Shown: positions 33,234 through 42,049 of the stretch, piece by piece
Position numbering within the stretch: the first letter of the stretch is position 1
Layout: each line of letters opens with the position of its first letter
Source of the DNA: Acinetobacter chinensis
GTDB taxonomy: Bacteria; Pseudomonadota; Gammaproteobacteria; Pseudomonadales; Moraxellaceae
Length of the DNA: 64,000 bases
Direction: 5' to 3'
Assembly (NCBI RefSeq): GCF_002165375.2
Contig: NZ_CP032134.1
Span: forward strand, 930,001-994,000
Translations under genes and position numbers: made by a program
Notes under the pieces: model-generated
Told to the model about the DNA's origin: nothing
Databases searched by the model: none
The model's input: the letters and a program-made list of their open reading frames with translations, nothing else

Positions 33234-34517
33234 ATGTCTTTCTTTGCATTGGGTGTCAACCATCAAACCGCGTCTGTAGAACTGCGTGAGCAGATTGCAT
33301 TTAACCCTGAAAAGTTAAGTGAAATACTCGCACAGCAAAGCGAACATCATGATCTGAATGATATGGTGGTCGTTTCTACATGTAACCGTACAGAAGTCTA
33401 TGCCATGTCCGAAGATGCGGATAAGGTATTGGATTGGCTCGCCCGTGCCAATGGTATTGATGTAAAACAATTGTTGAATCATGTATACCGTTATGAAAAT
33501 GCTCAGGCTGTTACTCACCTGATGCGGGTGTCCAGTGGACTCGACTCCCTGATGCTGGGAGAGCCACAGATTTTAGGGCAGGTCAAATCGGCACTGTCAC
33601 TGGCCAAAGATGCAGCAACAGTTTCTCCTGATCTGAACAGAATATTTGAATATGCTTTCTATGCGGCTAAACGTGTACGTTCTGAAACTGCGGTTGGCAG
33701 TCATGCTGTATCCATGGGATATGCCGTGGCGCAGCTGGCACAGCAGGTATTCAGTAAGCCTGAAAAACTGACCGTAATGGTGGTTGCCGCAGGTGAGATG
33801 AACAGTCTGGTGGCAAAACACCTGGCGGAAATGGGAGTTGCAAAGGTCTTGATCTGTAATCGTGGACAGGAACGTGCGGAAACACTTGCCCGTGAAATTG
33901 CACATCGTGTGGATGTTGAAATTGTTCCTTTTTCTGCACTGGCTGAAAACTTACATCGTGCAGATGTGATTTCCAGCTGTACAGGCAGTCTGCATCAGGT
34001 CATTGCATTTTCAGATGTAAAGTCGGCATTGAAGAAGCGCCGTTATCAGCAGATGCTGATGGTGGATCTGGCTGTTCCGCGTGATATAGACCCTAAGGTT
34101 GAAAGCCTGGATGGTGTGTATCTGTATGGTGTGGATGATCTTCAGTCTGTAATTGACGATAATCTGGCGCAGCGCCGACAGGCAGCGGTTGAAGCTGAGA
34201 TCATGGTCAACCAGCTGGCGACGGAACTGGTGACACAGCAGAAAGTGAATCAGGCCGGTCAGACCATTCATGCATATCGTCAGCATGGTGAAACTTTGAG
34301 AGAGGAAGAGCTTGCTTTAGCGATGCAGCGTATTGCTAAAGGTGAAAATCCTGAACAGGTCATGCAGGAGTTTTCACACAGACTGACTCAGAAACTGCTG
34401 CATCCTGCTTCTATTCTGTTGCGTGAAACAGCAAAAGAAGAAGATCCTTCCATTTTTGAATCCATTAAAAACAATCTGGATGACGTCTACAAAAAGCGGC
34501 GCAAAAGTAAAAAATAA
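33234..34517 (+). CDS. hemA: Glutamyl-tRNA reductase
   Basis: First committed step of C5 tetrapyrrole synthesis: NADPH-dependent reduction of glutamyl-tRNA to glutamate semialdehyde. 427 aa. FALGVNHQTASVELRE at the start, catalytic Cys in VVSTCNRTEVYA (near 50), SGLDSLMLGEPQILGQVK near 102-119, and the nucleotide site VVAAGEMNSL. The C-terminal dimerisation helices are complete. It is divergent from the TPR-lolB-ispE operon, as hemA/lolB are in E. coli. prfA does not follow; dnaG converges instead. Confidence 0.96.
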   Translation: MSFFALGVNHQTASVELREQIAFNPEKLSEILAQQSEHHDLNDMVVVSTCNRTEVYAMSEDADKVLDWLARANGIDVKQLLNHVYRYENAQAVTHLMRVSSGLDSLMLGEPQILGQVKSALSLAKDAATVSPDLNRIFEYAFYAAKRVRSETAVGSHAVSMGYAVAQLAQQVFSKPEKLTVMVVAAGEMNSLVAKHLAEMGVAKVLICNRGQERAETLAREIAHRVDVEIVPFSALAENLHRADVISSCTGSLHQVIAFSDVKSALKKRRYQQMLMVDLAVPRDIDPKVESLDGVYLYGVDDLQSVIDDNLAQRRQAAVEAEIMVNQLATELVTQQKVNQAGQTIHAYRQHGETLREEELALAMQRIAKGENPEQVMQEFSHRLTQKLLHPASILLRETAKEEDPSIFESIKNNLDDVYKKRRKSKK

Positions 34518-34525
34518 GCAGAAAG

Positions 34526-34565
34526 AAAAATCAGTTCAGGACACCAGTCTTAAACTGATTTTTTT
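34526..34565. terminator. Shared terminator of hemA and dnaG
   Basis: AAAAATCAGTT (34526-34536) pairs with AACTGATTTTT (34553-34563), 16-nt loop. The right arm lies inside the last codons of dnaG, so the hemA terminator and the dnaG 3' end overlap. Confidence 0.8.
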
Positions 34566-36446
34566 GGTCAGCTCATTCAGCTGTTGTCGTAAATTTCTGG
34601 ATTCAATCAACGAACCAGGGGATTTCATTTTGTTTCTTAAATATTTTTCCTGCAAAGCTAAGGCATATTCGGTTGCCAGTTTATCCGCCATTTCTGGTGC
34701 CTGAGTCAGGGCTTCAATATTTGTGCGCTGAATAATATCGGCGATTTCCTGTGCATAACTGCTGCAGGCACCCAGCACATAATAGGTTGCCAGTTCCTGG
34801 TCATCCGGCAGTTCTTCAAACACAATATTCATCAGTCGAAGAACTTCAGCCAGCAGTTCATTTTGCGGAACGACAGCTCTTAAAGTCTCAAAATGTATAT
34901 ATAAAAATGGATGGTGCATCAGAATTGCAAGTGCAAAATCTTCATCACGGGTACGGATACTGAAAGAAAGCGATGCATCATTGCTGACCTGTGGGGTCCA
35001 GCGACGACCATAGCCCAGTTTTTCTTTAAAAGACTGACTCAGCAGATAGCGGAATGAGCCTGTTTTAGGCAACAGTTCAGTCAACTGGCGCAGTTCAGCC
35101 ATAACCAGGCTTTTGCCTTCTGGGGTGGTGATGTCATGATTCTGTGTTAAATACGCAAAGATAAAATCTGACAGTAGCGGTGCCTGTTGAAGTAAACGCT
35201 GGAAGTTTTCTATGCCTTCCTGGCGGATCAGTGAGTCAGGATCATGTTCTTTGGGCAGAACAAAAAATTTCAGTTCACGACCGTCATTCAGCAACGGCAG
35301 AGCAATTTCCAGTGTTCTGCGGGCAGCTTTCTGTCCTGCAGCATCACCATCAAATGCAAGGGTAATGCGGTTATTCTGTTTAAACAGAATATTCAGATGT
35401 TCGGTGTTACTGGCTGTTCCGAGAGTTGCAACAGCACCATTGATGCCATACTGCTGTAAGGCAATGACATCCATATAGCCCTCAACCATTAGCCAGTCAT
35501 GGGCTTTGAGCTTACGTCCCTCATACAGACCGTACAGTAGCTGATTTTTATGAAAGACTTCGGAATCAGGGGAGTTGATGTATTTAGGTTTGATTTCATC
35601 ATTCAGCGCACGACCACCAAAACCTACCACACGACCTTTACTGTCCCGAATCGGGAAAATAACACGGTCTCTCAGCAGGTCAAAAGCCCGACCATTGTCA
35701 CTGGTCCGTATCAGTCCCAGCAGTTTTAAACCCTCAACATCCTGTGGGAATTTTTTTTCAAGATGCTGCCAGTCTTCAGGTGCATAGCCTAAACGCCAGA
35801 ACTGAATGGTTTCAGCACTGAGACCACGTTGCTTAAAATAATGCTGCGCGGTTTTACTGCCTGGAAGCTGTGATTCATAATACTGAGCCACACTTTCCAG
35901 CAGATCGTACAGGTTTCCTTCCTGAGCAGTATCTTCAGCAGCAGCGATATCAAACTGCATGAAAGGATCATTGAAATGATAGGCACTGTCATCGAAAGAC
36001 GGCGGGAGAATTTCTGCAAAAGGATCTATGGATGTGTCTGGTACAGATACTGTCGGCTGAGTTTTCTGTTGAGCAGGATTGTTCAGAGCGGCAGGAGTGC
36101 TGACAGGTTTCTGGGCTTCTTTTTTATAGCTGAGACGCTTGGAGTCCTGATTGTCTTTGGGCAGCTCAATTCCAGTCTGACTGGAAAGATCCTTCATGAC
36201 ATCAATAAAGTTACGGTTGTCGATATCCATTAAAAAACGGATGGCGTTACCGTTTGCCTGACAACCGAAACAGTGAAAATACTGTTTATCACGGTAGACG
36301 TGAAAAGACGGTGATTTTTCCTGATGAAAAGGGCAGCAGCCTGACCAGGTCCGTCCTGTTTTTTTCAGTTTCACACGCTGACCGATCAGATCGACGATAT
36401 CGGTCCGATCCAGAATCTGATCAATGGTGTGCTGAGGAATGGCCAT
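34536..36446 (-). CDS. dnaG: DNA primase
   Basis: Makes RNA primers for replication. 636 aa from ATG 36446 (MAIPQHTID, the family N-terminus); an ATG six codons earlier is an alternative, and neither has a strong ribosome site. The CHC2 zinc finger (CCPFHQEK...FHCFGC) is near 38-65. A linker rich in Pro/Gln/Ser of about 60 residues follows (about 105-170), longer than in E. coli. Then the TOPRIM core with EGYMDVIAL and DGDAAG, and the C-terminal DnaB-interacting domain. rpoD is not adjacent here, unlike the E. coli rpsU-dnaG-rpoD operon. Confidence 0.96.
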   Translation of the reverse strand: MAIPQHTIDQILDRTDIVDLIGQRVKLKKTGRTWSGCCPFHQEKSPSFHVYRDKQYFHCFGCQANGNAIRFLMDIDNRNFIDVMKDLSSQTGIELPKDNQDSKRLSYKKEAQKPVSTPAALNNPAQQKTQPTVSVPDTSIDPFAEILPPSFDDSAYHFNDPFMQFDIAAAEDTAQEGNLYDLLESVAQYYESQLPGSKTAQHYFKQRGLSAETIQFWRLGYAPEDWQHLEKKFPQDVEGLKLLGLIRTSDNGRAFDLLRDRVIFPIRDSKGRVVGFGGRALNDEIKPKYINSPDSEVFHKNQLLYGLYEGRKLKAHDWLMVEGYMDVIALQQYGINGAVATLGTASNTEHLNILFKQNNRITLAFDGDAAGQKAARRTLEIALPLLNDGRELKFFVLPKEHDPDSLIRQEGIENFQRLLQQAPLLSDFIFAYLTQNHDITTPEGKSLVMAELRQLTELLPKTGSFRYLLSQSFKEKLGYGRRWTPQVSNDASLSFSIRTRDEDFALAILMHHPFLYIHFETLRAVVPQNELLAEVLRLMNIVFEELPDDQELATYYVLGACSSYAQEIADIIQRTNIEALTQAPEMADKLATEYALALQEKYLRNKMKSPGSLIESRNLRQQLNELTKKISLRLVS

Positions 36447-36556
36447 AGTTCTGTCGCGCTGCATGAAAACTGAAAATCTGGGTGCTGTGAGAGACTGTTA
36501 CTCTCAGTTCAGTACAACTTTTAAGCTACCTTAAAAAGAATTGAAAGTACAGAAAC

Positions 36557-36588
36557 AGCAAGGGCAAGTATGATAACTTGCCCTTGCT
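36557..36588. terminator. Hairpin downstream of bamD
   Basis: Perfect 13-bp stem AGCAAGGGCAAGT/ACTTGCCCTTGCT (36557-36569 with 36576-36588) with a 6-nt loop. The T-run on the minus side is interrupted (TGTTTCTG), so it may act as a terminator or an RNA-stabilising end. Confidence 0.65.
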
Positions 36589-36611
36589 TAAAATGCACTG
36601 TACAGCTGAAT

Positions 36612-37631
36612 TTATTGCGCAGGTGCTGCCGCATCAGTTGGTGCAGCATCCTCTACAGGCGCTGGAATACTTTTTGACTTTTCAGGACGGTCAAGCAGAC
36701 CAAAACTCAGGCGGTTGGTCAGACTGCGTTCTTCTGTTACGGACTGTTGCTCTGCTTCAGCTTCAGATGAGTTTTTTGCCTCACGACCAAAAATTCCCAG
36801 TGTTGCACGGTTGAACCAGCTGCCTTCTTTACGGGCTGCACGTAAATTTACCGTTCCATCAGATTTGACCAGGTTCGGATAGTTCAGTTTCAGTACATCA
36901 GCATATTGCTGAGCCATTGCCTGATCTCCGAGTTTGCTGTAACCATAAGAAATGGTTGCCAGTGCTTCAGGAATCTGCGGTGTCTGTGGGAAATGTTCGA
37001 TCACCCATTGTGAACGCTCAATCGCAGCAACAAAGGCTTTTCGTTTAATGGCGAAACGGGCAGCATTCATTTCACTTTCTGCCAGTTCATTTCCAATAAA
37101 CTTCATACGCTGTGCTGCATCTACAGCATAGGTACTGGATGGATAACGGCGAATGAAATCGACAAAATTCTGATACGCCAGTTTCATGTAGCTGACATCA
37201 CGGTGAGCCTGTTTCAGCGAGGTATAACGCAGAATGGCATCATAATTCTGTTCCATATTGGCTACACCACGGACATAGTAAGCATAGTCCACATTTGGAT
37301 GCTGAGGGTTCAGACGGATAAAACGGTCAGCCAGTGCAACAGCACCCTCATAATCTTTTTGCTGGAATTTGACATACAGCAGTTCAAGCTGAGCCTGTTG
37401 TGCAGAGTCCCCAGTCGGATAATACGTATCCACCGATTCCAGATATTTTGCAGCATCTGTATATTGTCCACGTTCCAGGGCTTTTTCTGCTTTCTGCATA
37501 TAAACCTGTTCACTGGACTGCGGTCCTGTATCCACCACTTCTTTTTTTGGATTACTGCTACAGCCCACCATTGCAGATGCAATGCCTAAAGACAGGACCA
37601 GCATTGTAATTTTATAATGTGGCAGCGACAT
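36612..37631 (-). CDS. bamD: Outer-membrane assembly lipoprotein BamD
   Basis: Essential lipoprotein of the BAM complex that inserts beta-barrel proteins. 339 aa. Signal peptide with lipobox MVGC (Cys24). TPR-type repeats follow: KALERGQYTDAAKYLESVDTYYP, FIRLNPQHPNVDYAYYVRGVANMEQ and YPSSTYAVDAAQRM, the standard BamD pattern. The C-terminal tail of about 80 residues (Ala/Pro-rich at the very end) makes it longer than the 245-aa E. coli protein. It is divergent from rluD, as in E. coli. Confidence 0.95.
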   Translation of the reverse strand: MSLPHYKITMLVLSLGIASAMVGCSSNPKKEVVDTGPQSSEQVYMQKAEKALERGQYTDAAKYLESVDTYYPTGDSAQQAQLELLYVKFQQKDYEGAVALADRFIRLNPQHPNVDYAYYVRGVANMEQNYDAILRYTSLKQAHRDVSYMKLAYQNFVDFIRRYPSSTYAVDAAQRMKFIGNELAESEMNAARFAIKRKAFVAAIERSQWVIEHFPQTPQIPEALATISYGYSKLGDQAMAQQYADVLKLNYPNLVKSDGTVNLRAARKEGSWFNRATLGIFGREAKNSSEAEAEQQSVTEERSLTNRLSFGLLDRPEKSKSIPAPVEDAAPTDAAAPAQ

Positions 37632-37702
37632 AAAAATTCCTCTGTTAATATGGGCAATGAGCTACAATTGCGCTATTAAACCACTTTTGTCTGAATGATC
37701 AA

Positions 37703-38755
37703 ATGACCCAAGCACAATCTTCCAATTCCATTATCCCTGAAACTGATCTGAATGTATTTGAAGATTCTGAGGATGCAGATAATCATAATTCAGAGGCAAC
37801 TGCAACACGTTTATCGTTGCAATTTCAACTGGATGAAAGCTTTCTTGGCCAGCGGATCGACCAGGTCGCTGCCATCGTATGGAGTGATTTTTCCAGGGAA
37901 AAACTGAAACAGTGGCTGAAAGAAGGTCATTTGTTGGTAAATGGTAACACTGTTAAGCCTAAATATAAGTGTGAAGGGCATGAACTGCTGACACTTGAAA
38001 CTGAACTGGAAGTGCAGACTGCCAGTCAGCCGGAAGATATTCCACTGAATATTGTCTATGAAGACAATGATATTATTGTGATTAATAAACCGGTTGGTAT
38101 GGTGGTTCACCCAGGTGCAGGTAATCATACCGGTACGCTGGTGAATGCACTGCTGCATCATTATCCGAAATCTGCGGAGCTGACCCGTGCCGGGCTTGTA
38201 CACCGTATTGATAAAGACACCAGTGGTCTGCTGGTGGTGGCTAAAAATCTTGAATCCCAGTTTTCTTTAAGTAAACAGCTGGCACGTAAGTCCGTGTACC
38301 GTGTCTATGACCTGGTGGTTTATGGCAATATGATTGCAGGTGGAACGATTGATGAACCCATCAAGCGTCATCCTGTAGATCGCGTAAAAATGGCAATTCT
38401 GCCAGGCGGACGTGATGCAGTAACACATTACAATGTAAAAGAACGCTTCCAGCATTTTACCCGTGTTCAGGCGCGTCTTGAAACAGGACGTACACATCAG
38501 ATCCGTGTTCATTTCAGTTATATCGGCTTTGGTCTGGTTGGTGACCCTGTTTATATGTCACGTGTACGGGTGCCAGCAGGGGCATCTGAGCTGTTGAGTG
38601 ATACTTTACGTGGCTTTAAACGGCAGGCTTTACATGCTGCAAAACTTGGCTTGATTCACCCGCGTACAGGTGAAGAAATGATGTTTGAAGCGCCGTGGTC
38701 TGAAGATTTTGCTGAACTGGTCAATGTACTTCGTTCAGAAAATGCAGCGTATTGA
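37703..38755 (+). CDS. rluD: 23S rRNA pseudouridine(1911/1915/1917) synthase
   Basis: Modifies helix 69 of 23S rRNA. 350 aa. An acidic N-terminal tail (1-35) precedes an S4 RNA-binding domain (about 45-95), then the RluA-type catalytic domain: VINKPVGMVVHPGAGNHTGTLVNALLHH near 127-154 and the catalytic Asp in HRIDKDTSGLLVVAK near 171-185. It is divergent from bamD and followed by pgeF, the same trio as E. coli bamD/rluD/yfiH. Confidence 0.96.
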   Translation: MTQAQSSNSIIPETDLNVFEDSEDADNHNSEATATRLSLQFQLDESFLGQRIDQVAAIVWSDFSREKLKQWLKEGHLLVNGNTVKPKYKCEGHELLTLETELEVQTASQPEDIPLNIVYEDNDIIVINKPVGMVVHPGAGNHTGTLVNALLHHYPKSAELTRAGLVHRIDKDTSGLLVVAKNLESQFSLSKQLARKSVYRVYDLVVYGNMIAGGTIDEPIKRHPVDRVKMAILPGGRDAVTHYNVKERFQHFTRVQARLETGRTHQIRVHFSYIGFGLVGDPVYMSRVRVPAGASELLSDTLRGFKRQALHAAKLGLIHPRTGEEMMFEAPWSEDFAELVNVLRSENAAY

Positions 38756-38846
38756 TTGCGCAAAAAACCAGACAGTACTGACAGGGAAGCTCAGCCTTTT
38801 CTGTCAGCCAGTGTAAAAGTAAAAATGACGGTAAATGGAGTTGAAT

Positions 38847-39596
38847 ATGCAGTTTGTGCAGGGATTACCAGCAGGCATCTATGTCGGTCAGACTCGGGTG
38901 CATCATCCTGAAACATGTCCTTCAGAACAGCCTGAACTTGAGGGTTTTAATCTTGCCTTGCATGTCAGTGACAATGCACTTCGGGTTCAGCAGCACAGAA
39001 TGACACTGCTCAAAGACTTTGCCGGTTATGGCGTCACAAAAATTACATGGATGACTCAGACACACAGTACCATTTGCCGTACTGTGAACAATAATATTTA
39101 CTTTGATGCACCTGAGGGGGATGGACTGGTCACTCAGACCGCAGGTCATGCCTTGATGATGATGACCGCAGACTGTCTGCCTGTTGTTCTGGGGAATACT
39201 GAAGGCAGTGAAATTGCCAATCTTCATGCAGGATGGCGTGGACTGGCAGGTGGAATTATTGAAAATACCATTGCTGAAATGAAGTCAGCTCCAGACTGGG
39301 CATGGCTGGGAGCTGCCATCAGTCAGCCCTGTTTTGAAGTTGGAACTGAAGTCAAAACAGCATTCTGTTCAAAATACGCCGAACTTGAAAGTGCCTTTGA
39401 ACCGGGTGATCAGGCAGGCAAATATTATGCTGACCTGTATGCAATTGCCCGTTTTATCCTGAAGGCACATGGAGTACAGACTGTACTTGGTGGTGATCAG
39501 TGTTCATACCGTCAGTCTGATGAGTATTTTTCCTATCGCAGACATGCAAAAACTGGACGTATGGCAACCTTTGTTTTTATGGGAAATAAAAACTGA
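38847..39596 (+). CDS. pgeF: Purine nucleoside/polyphenol oxidase-like (YfiH/PgeF) laccase-domain protein
   Basis: Member of the YfiH/LACC1 family, reported to cleave purine nucleosides and, as PgeF, to correct misincorporated muropeptide precursors. 249 aa from ATG 38847 (GGAG 6 bp upstream). The metal-site motifs are visible: TQTHS near 77, TADCLPV near 112 and NLHAGWRGLAGGI near 129-141; C-terminal RRHAKTGRMATF is typical. It is 91 bp downstream of rluD and likely co-transcribed. Confidence 0.9.
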   Translation: MQFVQGLPAGIYVGQTRVHHPETCPSEQPELEGFNLALHVSDNALRVQQHRMTLLKDFAGYGVTKITWMTQTHSTICRTVNNNIYFDAPEGDGLVTQTAGHALMMMTADCLPVVLGNTEGSEIANLHAGWRGLAGGIIENTIAEMKSAPDWAWLGAAISQPCFEVGTEVKTAFCSKYAELESAFEPGDQAGKYYADLYAIARFILKAHGVQTVLGGDQCSYRQSDEYFSYRRHAKTGRMATFVFMGNKN

Positions 39597-39693
39597 ACGA
39601 CTCCTAAGATCATGAAAGACTGAAAATTGAATTACTTAGTACTGAAATACACAGCGACTTCAGGAATTGTTTAAATATGAATAGATGTTAAAC

Positions 39694-39708
39694 TTGACAA
39701 AATTTGTC
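39694..39708 (+). promoter_or_regulatory. Dyad overlapping a TTGACA hexamer
   Basis: GACAAA and TTTGTC (6-bp arms around a single A, 39696-39708) overlap a consensus -35 (39694-39699). The matching -10 (near 39717) would overlap the start codon, so the transcript would be almost leaderless or translation starts later. Confidence 0.35.
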
Positions 39709-39721
39709 TGTTTTAACTGAT

Positions 39722-40273
39722 ATGTCATTGTCTGCAAAATCTCTTGCCATTGTTTACCACAGTCCTTATGGGCATACCGCTAAAGTTGCTTCCTTTATTG
39801 CACAGGGTGCAGAAAAAACAGGTATCCAGGTGTCTGTAATGGATATTGAGCACATTGACTGGGATGCCCTGGATCAGGCAGATGCAATTATTTTTGGCAG
39901 TCCAACCTATATGGGAAGTGTGACTGGTCCTTTTAAAATGTTCATGGATTCCACTTCCAGACGATGGAAAAATAGAGACTGGCAAGGCAAACTGGCTGCC
40001 GCTTTTACCAACTCAGGTGGTTTGAGTGGTGACAAGCTCTCCGTTCTTCAGCAGATCAATATCTTTGCTATGCAACATGGCATGCTGTGGAGTGGGTTAC
40101 CCTTGATGCCAACTGGAATTAAGCCCACCGACCTGAACCGCATGGCAGGTTACCTGGGATTGATGACGCAGTCTGATAATGCACCTGTGGATATCACACC
40201 ACCTTCTGGTGATCTGGAAACAGCGCAATGGTTTGGGGAATATGTTGCGCTATTGTTAAGAAGAGTAAATTAG
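39722..40273 (+). CDS. Flavodoxin/WrbA-like NAD(P)H-quinone reductase
   Basis: A 183-aa flavodoxin-fold protein. FMN-binding YHSPYGHTAKVASFIAQGAE near 12-31 and FGSPTYMGSVTGPFKMFMD near 59-77 support a WrbA/NADPH-dependent reductase type. I prefer ATG 39722 to a TTG six codons upstream. A consensus -35 TTGACA at 39694 lies inside a near-perfect dyad (GACAAA-A-TTTGTC), implying regulation close to the start codon. Substrate unknown. Confidence 0.85.
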   Translation: MSLSAKSLAIVYHSPYGHTAKVASFIAQGAEKTGIQVSVMDIEHIDWDALDQADAIIFGSPTYMGSVTGPFKMFMDSTSRRWKNRDWQGKLAAAFTNSGGLSGDKLSVLQQINIFAMQHGMLWSGLPLMPTGIKPTDLNRMAGYLGLMTQSDNAPVDITPPSGDLETAQWFGEYVALLLRRVN

Positions 40274-40475
40274 TTAACATTGTTGCGCTGTTTTAGTGCA
40301 ATTCTACTCCATTGTTTTTAATGATTAAAAAAAGATTTATTGGCAAAAAATACCAATATTTAGTGATTTTAGTCACTTAACTGAATGTTGCATGTGATTT
40401 CATATTGGTCTAGTTTGTTTTTTGAGCACTGTCGGGATGATGGTGAATATATAAAATAAAAAGGACTGAGCAGGA

Positions 40476-41750
40476 ATGAAAAAAGCATTGTTAGCATGCT
40501 GCATGGCTATTTCAGGTTATTCTTATGCAGATATAAGTACTGGTACAGGTTTAATTGGACTCAGTGACAGTGAGCTTTCTCAGGTCGAAGGTGCCGCTTT
40601 ATTTAAGCTTGAATACACAACTCCAGCTCAGGCACATTCTACAATGACGAGTCAGAATATCGGTTTTTATAAACTTGGGCTGGATGCTGTTGTAGAGCTG
40701 AATGCCAATATTAAAAGTCTGAAACTGGGTTGTGGCGGTATCAATGGCGCAGGCAACTGTGACATTGATATTGATAACTTAAGTTTAAGTGGTCCTGGTG
40801 AGACCAGTGCCGATAGGGTAAACTCCTCAGCTCAACTGACCAATCCTTTTATTCAGTTTGCCATTAAAAATCCCCAGTCTGCTGCAACCCGGGAAATTAT
40901 GGGTTTCCGTTTAAGTGCAGAAAAAGCGATGGGACTCTTGACCGCAGGTACAGAAAACTCTGATCAGCCAAATGGGATCAATACCTTAAGTGGTGCAATT
41001 AAAATAAAAGAGACTACTGGTGCTGCCACAACAAAAGCACGTGGTATGTCATATGCTGATACAAATATGAAAATTAAGGGTGAAATTAAATTTATTGGAA
41101 ATTTATGGCGTGATGGCTTTGAAACGGATAATTATAATTTACAACTTGATGCAGCGCAGGCAACGTTAAAAGTAAATGGAACAACCTTGTCTGGTAACCG
41201 TATGACTTCAGCCAAACTGACGGGTACTGCAGATATTAAAGATCTGAATTTTGGAGGTTCAATTACAGCAAGGGTACAGAACCCTTTGTTATCCTGGTTG
41301 CCTGTCAATATTAATGCAACAGGTTATATTTCAGGCCTGAAAGCAAATCTTGATATTGATGAAGACCTGGGCTTTATTCATAAATTACCACTGAATAACC
41401 CGTTCTCGCTGTCATTACAGAAACAGCAGATTCACTGGACTGGTGCTGAGGTTGCCGCACAGCGTGGTTGGTGGATGGCAATCGAGGATGAAATTGATAT
41501 TGGTCAGGTGACTCCATCCAATCCCATTGATGTGACCAATGATATCCTGAAGCAGGTTGTGCCGCAGATCAGTGATTATTTAACACAAAATGCTCCGTCC
41601 TGTACGCTGTTCACCTGTCTCATTACAGGTTTGAGTATAGGACAGGTTGACCTTTCATCCGCAAAACCACTGTATTTCCCAATTAAAGACTTACAGTTGG
41701 CAACTCAGAATTTTGCCCCTAACTGCTATGGTGGACTCAGGTACTGTTAA
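40476..41750 (+). CDS. Secreted six-cysteine surface-type protein, copy 1 of a tandem family
   Basis: 424 aa. Signal peptide to about residue 18. The mature N-terminus has a LSDSELSQVEGAALF motif (29-43) seen in several Acinetobacter envelope proteins, then QNIGFYKLGLDAVVELNANIK. Three cysteine pairs are present: C86-x8-C95, C376-x4-C381 and C417-x6-C424 (the last residue). The body is Gly/Asn/Thr-rich, beta-like, with LGFIHKLPLNNPFSLSLQKQ and AQRGWWMAIED near 305-340. I do not recognise the function; a pilus/adhesin-related (fil-type) role is only a guess. Copies 2 and 3 follow on the same strand. The x4 pair sits near the C-terminus here but near residue 308 in the other copies. Confidence 0.8.
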   Translation: MKKALLACCMAISGYSYADISTGTGLIGLSDSELSQVEGAALFKLEYTTPAQAHSTMTSQNIGFYKLGLDAVVELNANIKSLKLGCGGINGAGNCDIDIDNLSLSGPGETSADRVNSSAQLTNPFIQFAIKNPQSAATREIMGFRLSAEKAMGLLTAGTENSDQPNGINTLSGAIKIKETTGAATTKARGMSYADTNMKIKGEIKFIGNLWRDGFETDNYNLQLDAAQATLKVNGTTLSGNRMTSAKLTGTADIKDLNFGGSITARVQNPLLSWLPVNINATGYISGLKANLDIDEDLGFIHKLPLNNPFSLSLQKQQIHWTGAEVAAQRGWWMAIEDEIDIGQVTPSNPIDVTNDILKQVVPQISDYLTQNAPSCTLFTCLITGLSIGQVDLSSAKPLYFPIKDLQLATQNFAPNCYGGLRYC

Positions 41751-41938
41751 TGCTTAAACATCTCGACTCACATTGAGTGAAATCAGGAAAATCTGAAATT
41801 CTTCCATTGTTGTATTATTGTTAATATTTTTTAAATAAAAGTAAGGTTTTAAAGGTGTGTAGAAACAGATAAGTATTCTGATTTATAAGTATAAAAGTAT
41901 AGTAAAAGTGATATTTAGAAATTTTTACCGAGTTATTG

Positions 41939-41954
41939 TGTGTTTTATGTCACA
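41939..41954 (+). promoter_or_regulatory. CRP/Vfr-like site upstream of copy 2
   Basis: TGTGT-TTTATG-TCACA matches the TGTGA-N6-TCACA consensus except for one base, about 95 bp upstream of the copy 2 start. Binding is inferred only from the pattern. Confidence 0.3.
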
Positions 41955-42049
41955 TATATTTTGTTGAATGTGGTTTTTTAGTGGTTTAGTCTTTAGCTGA
42001 AATATACCATCAGGAAGATGGTTGTCAGGTAGAAGGGCTAAATAATAAA

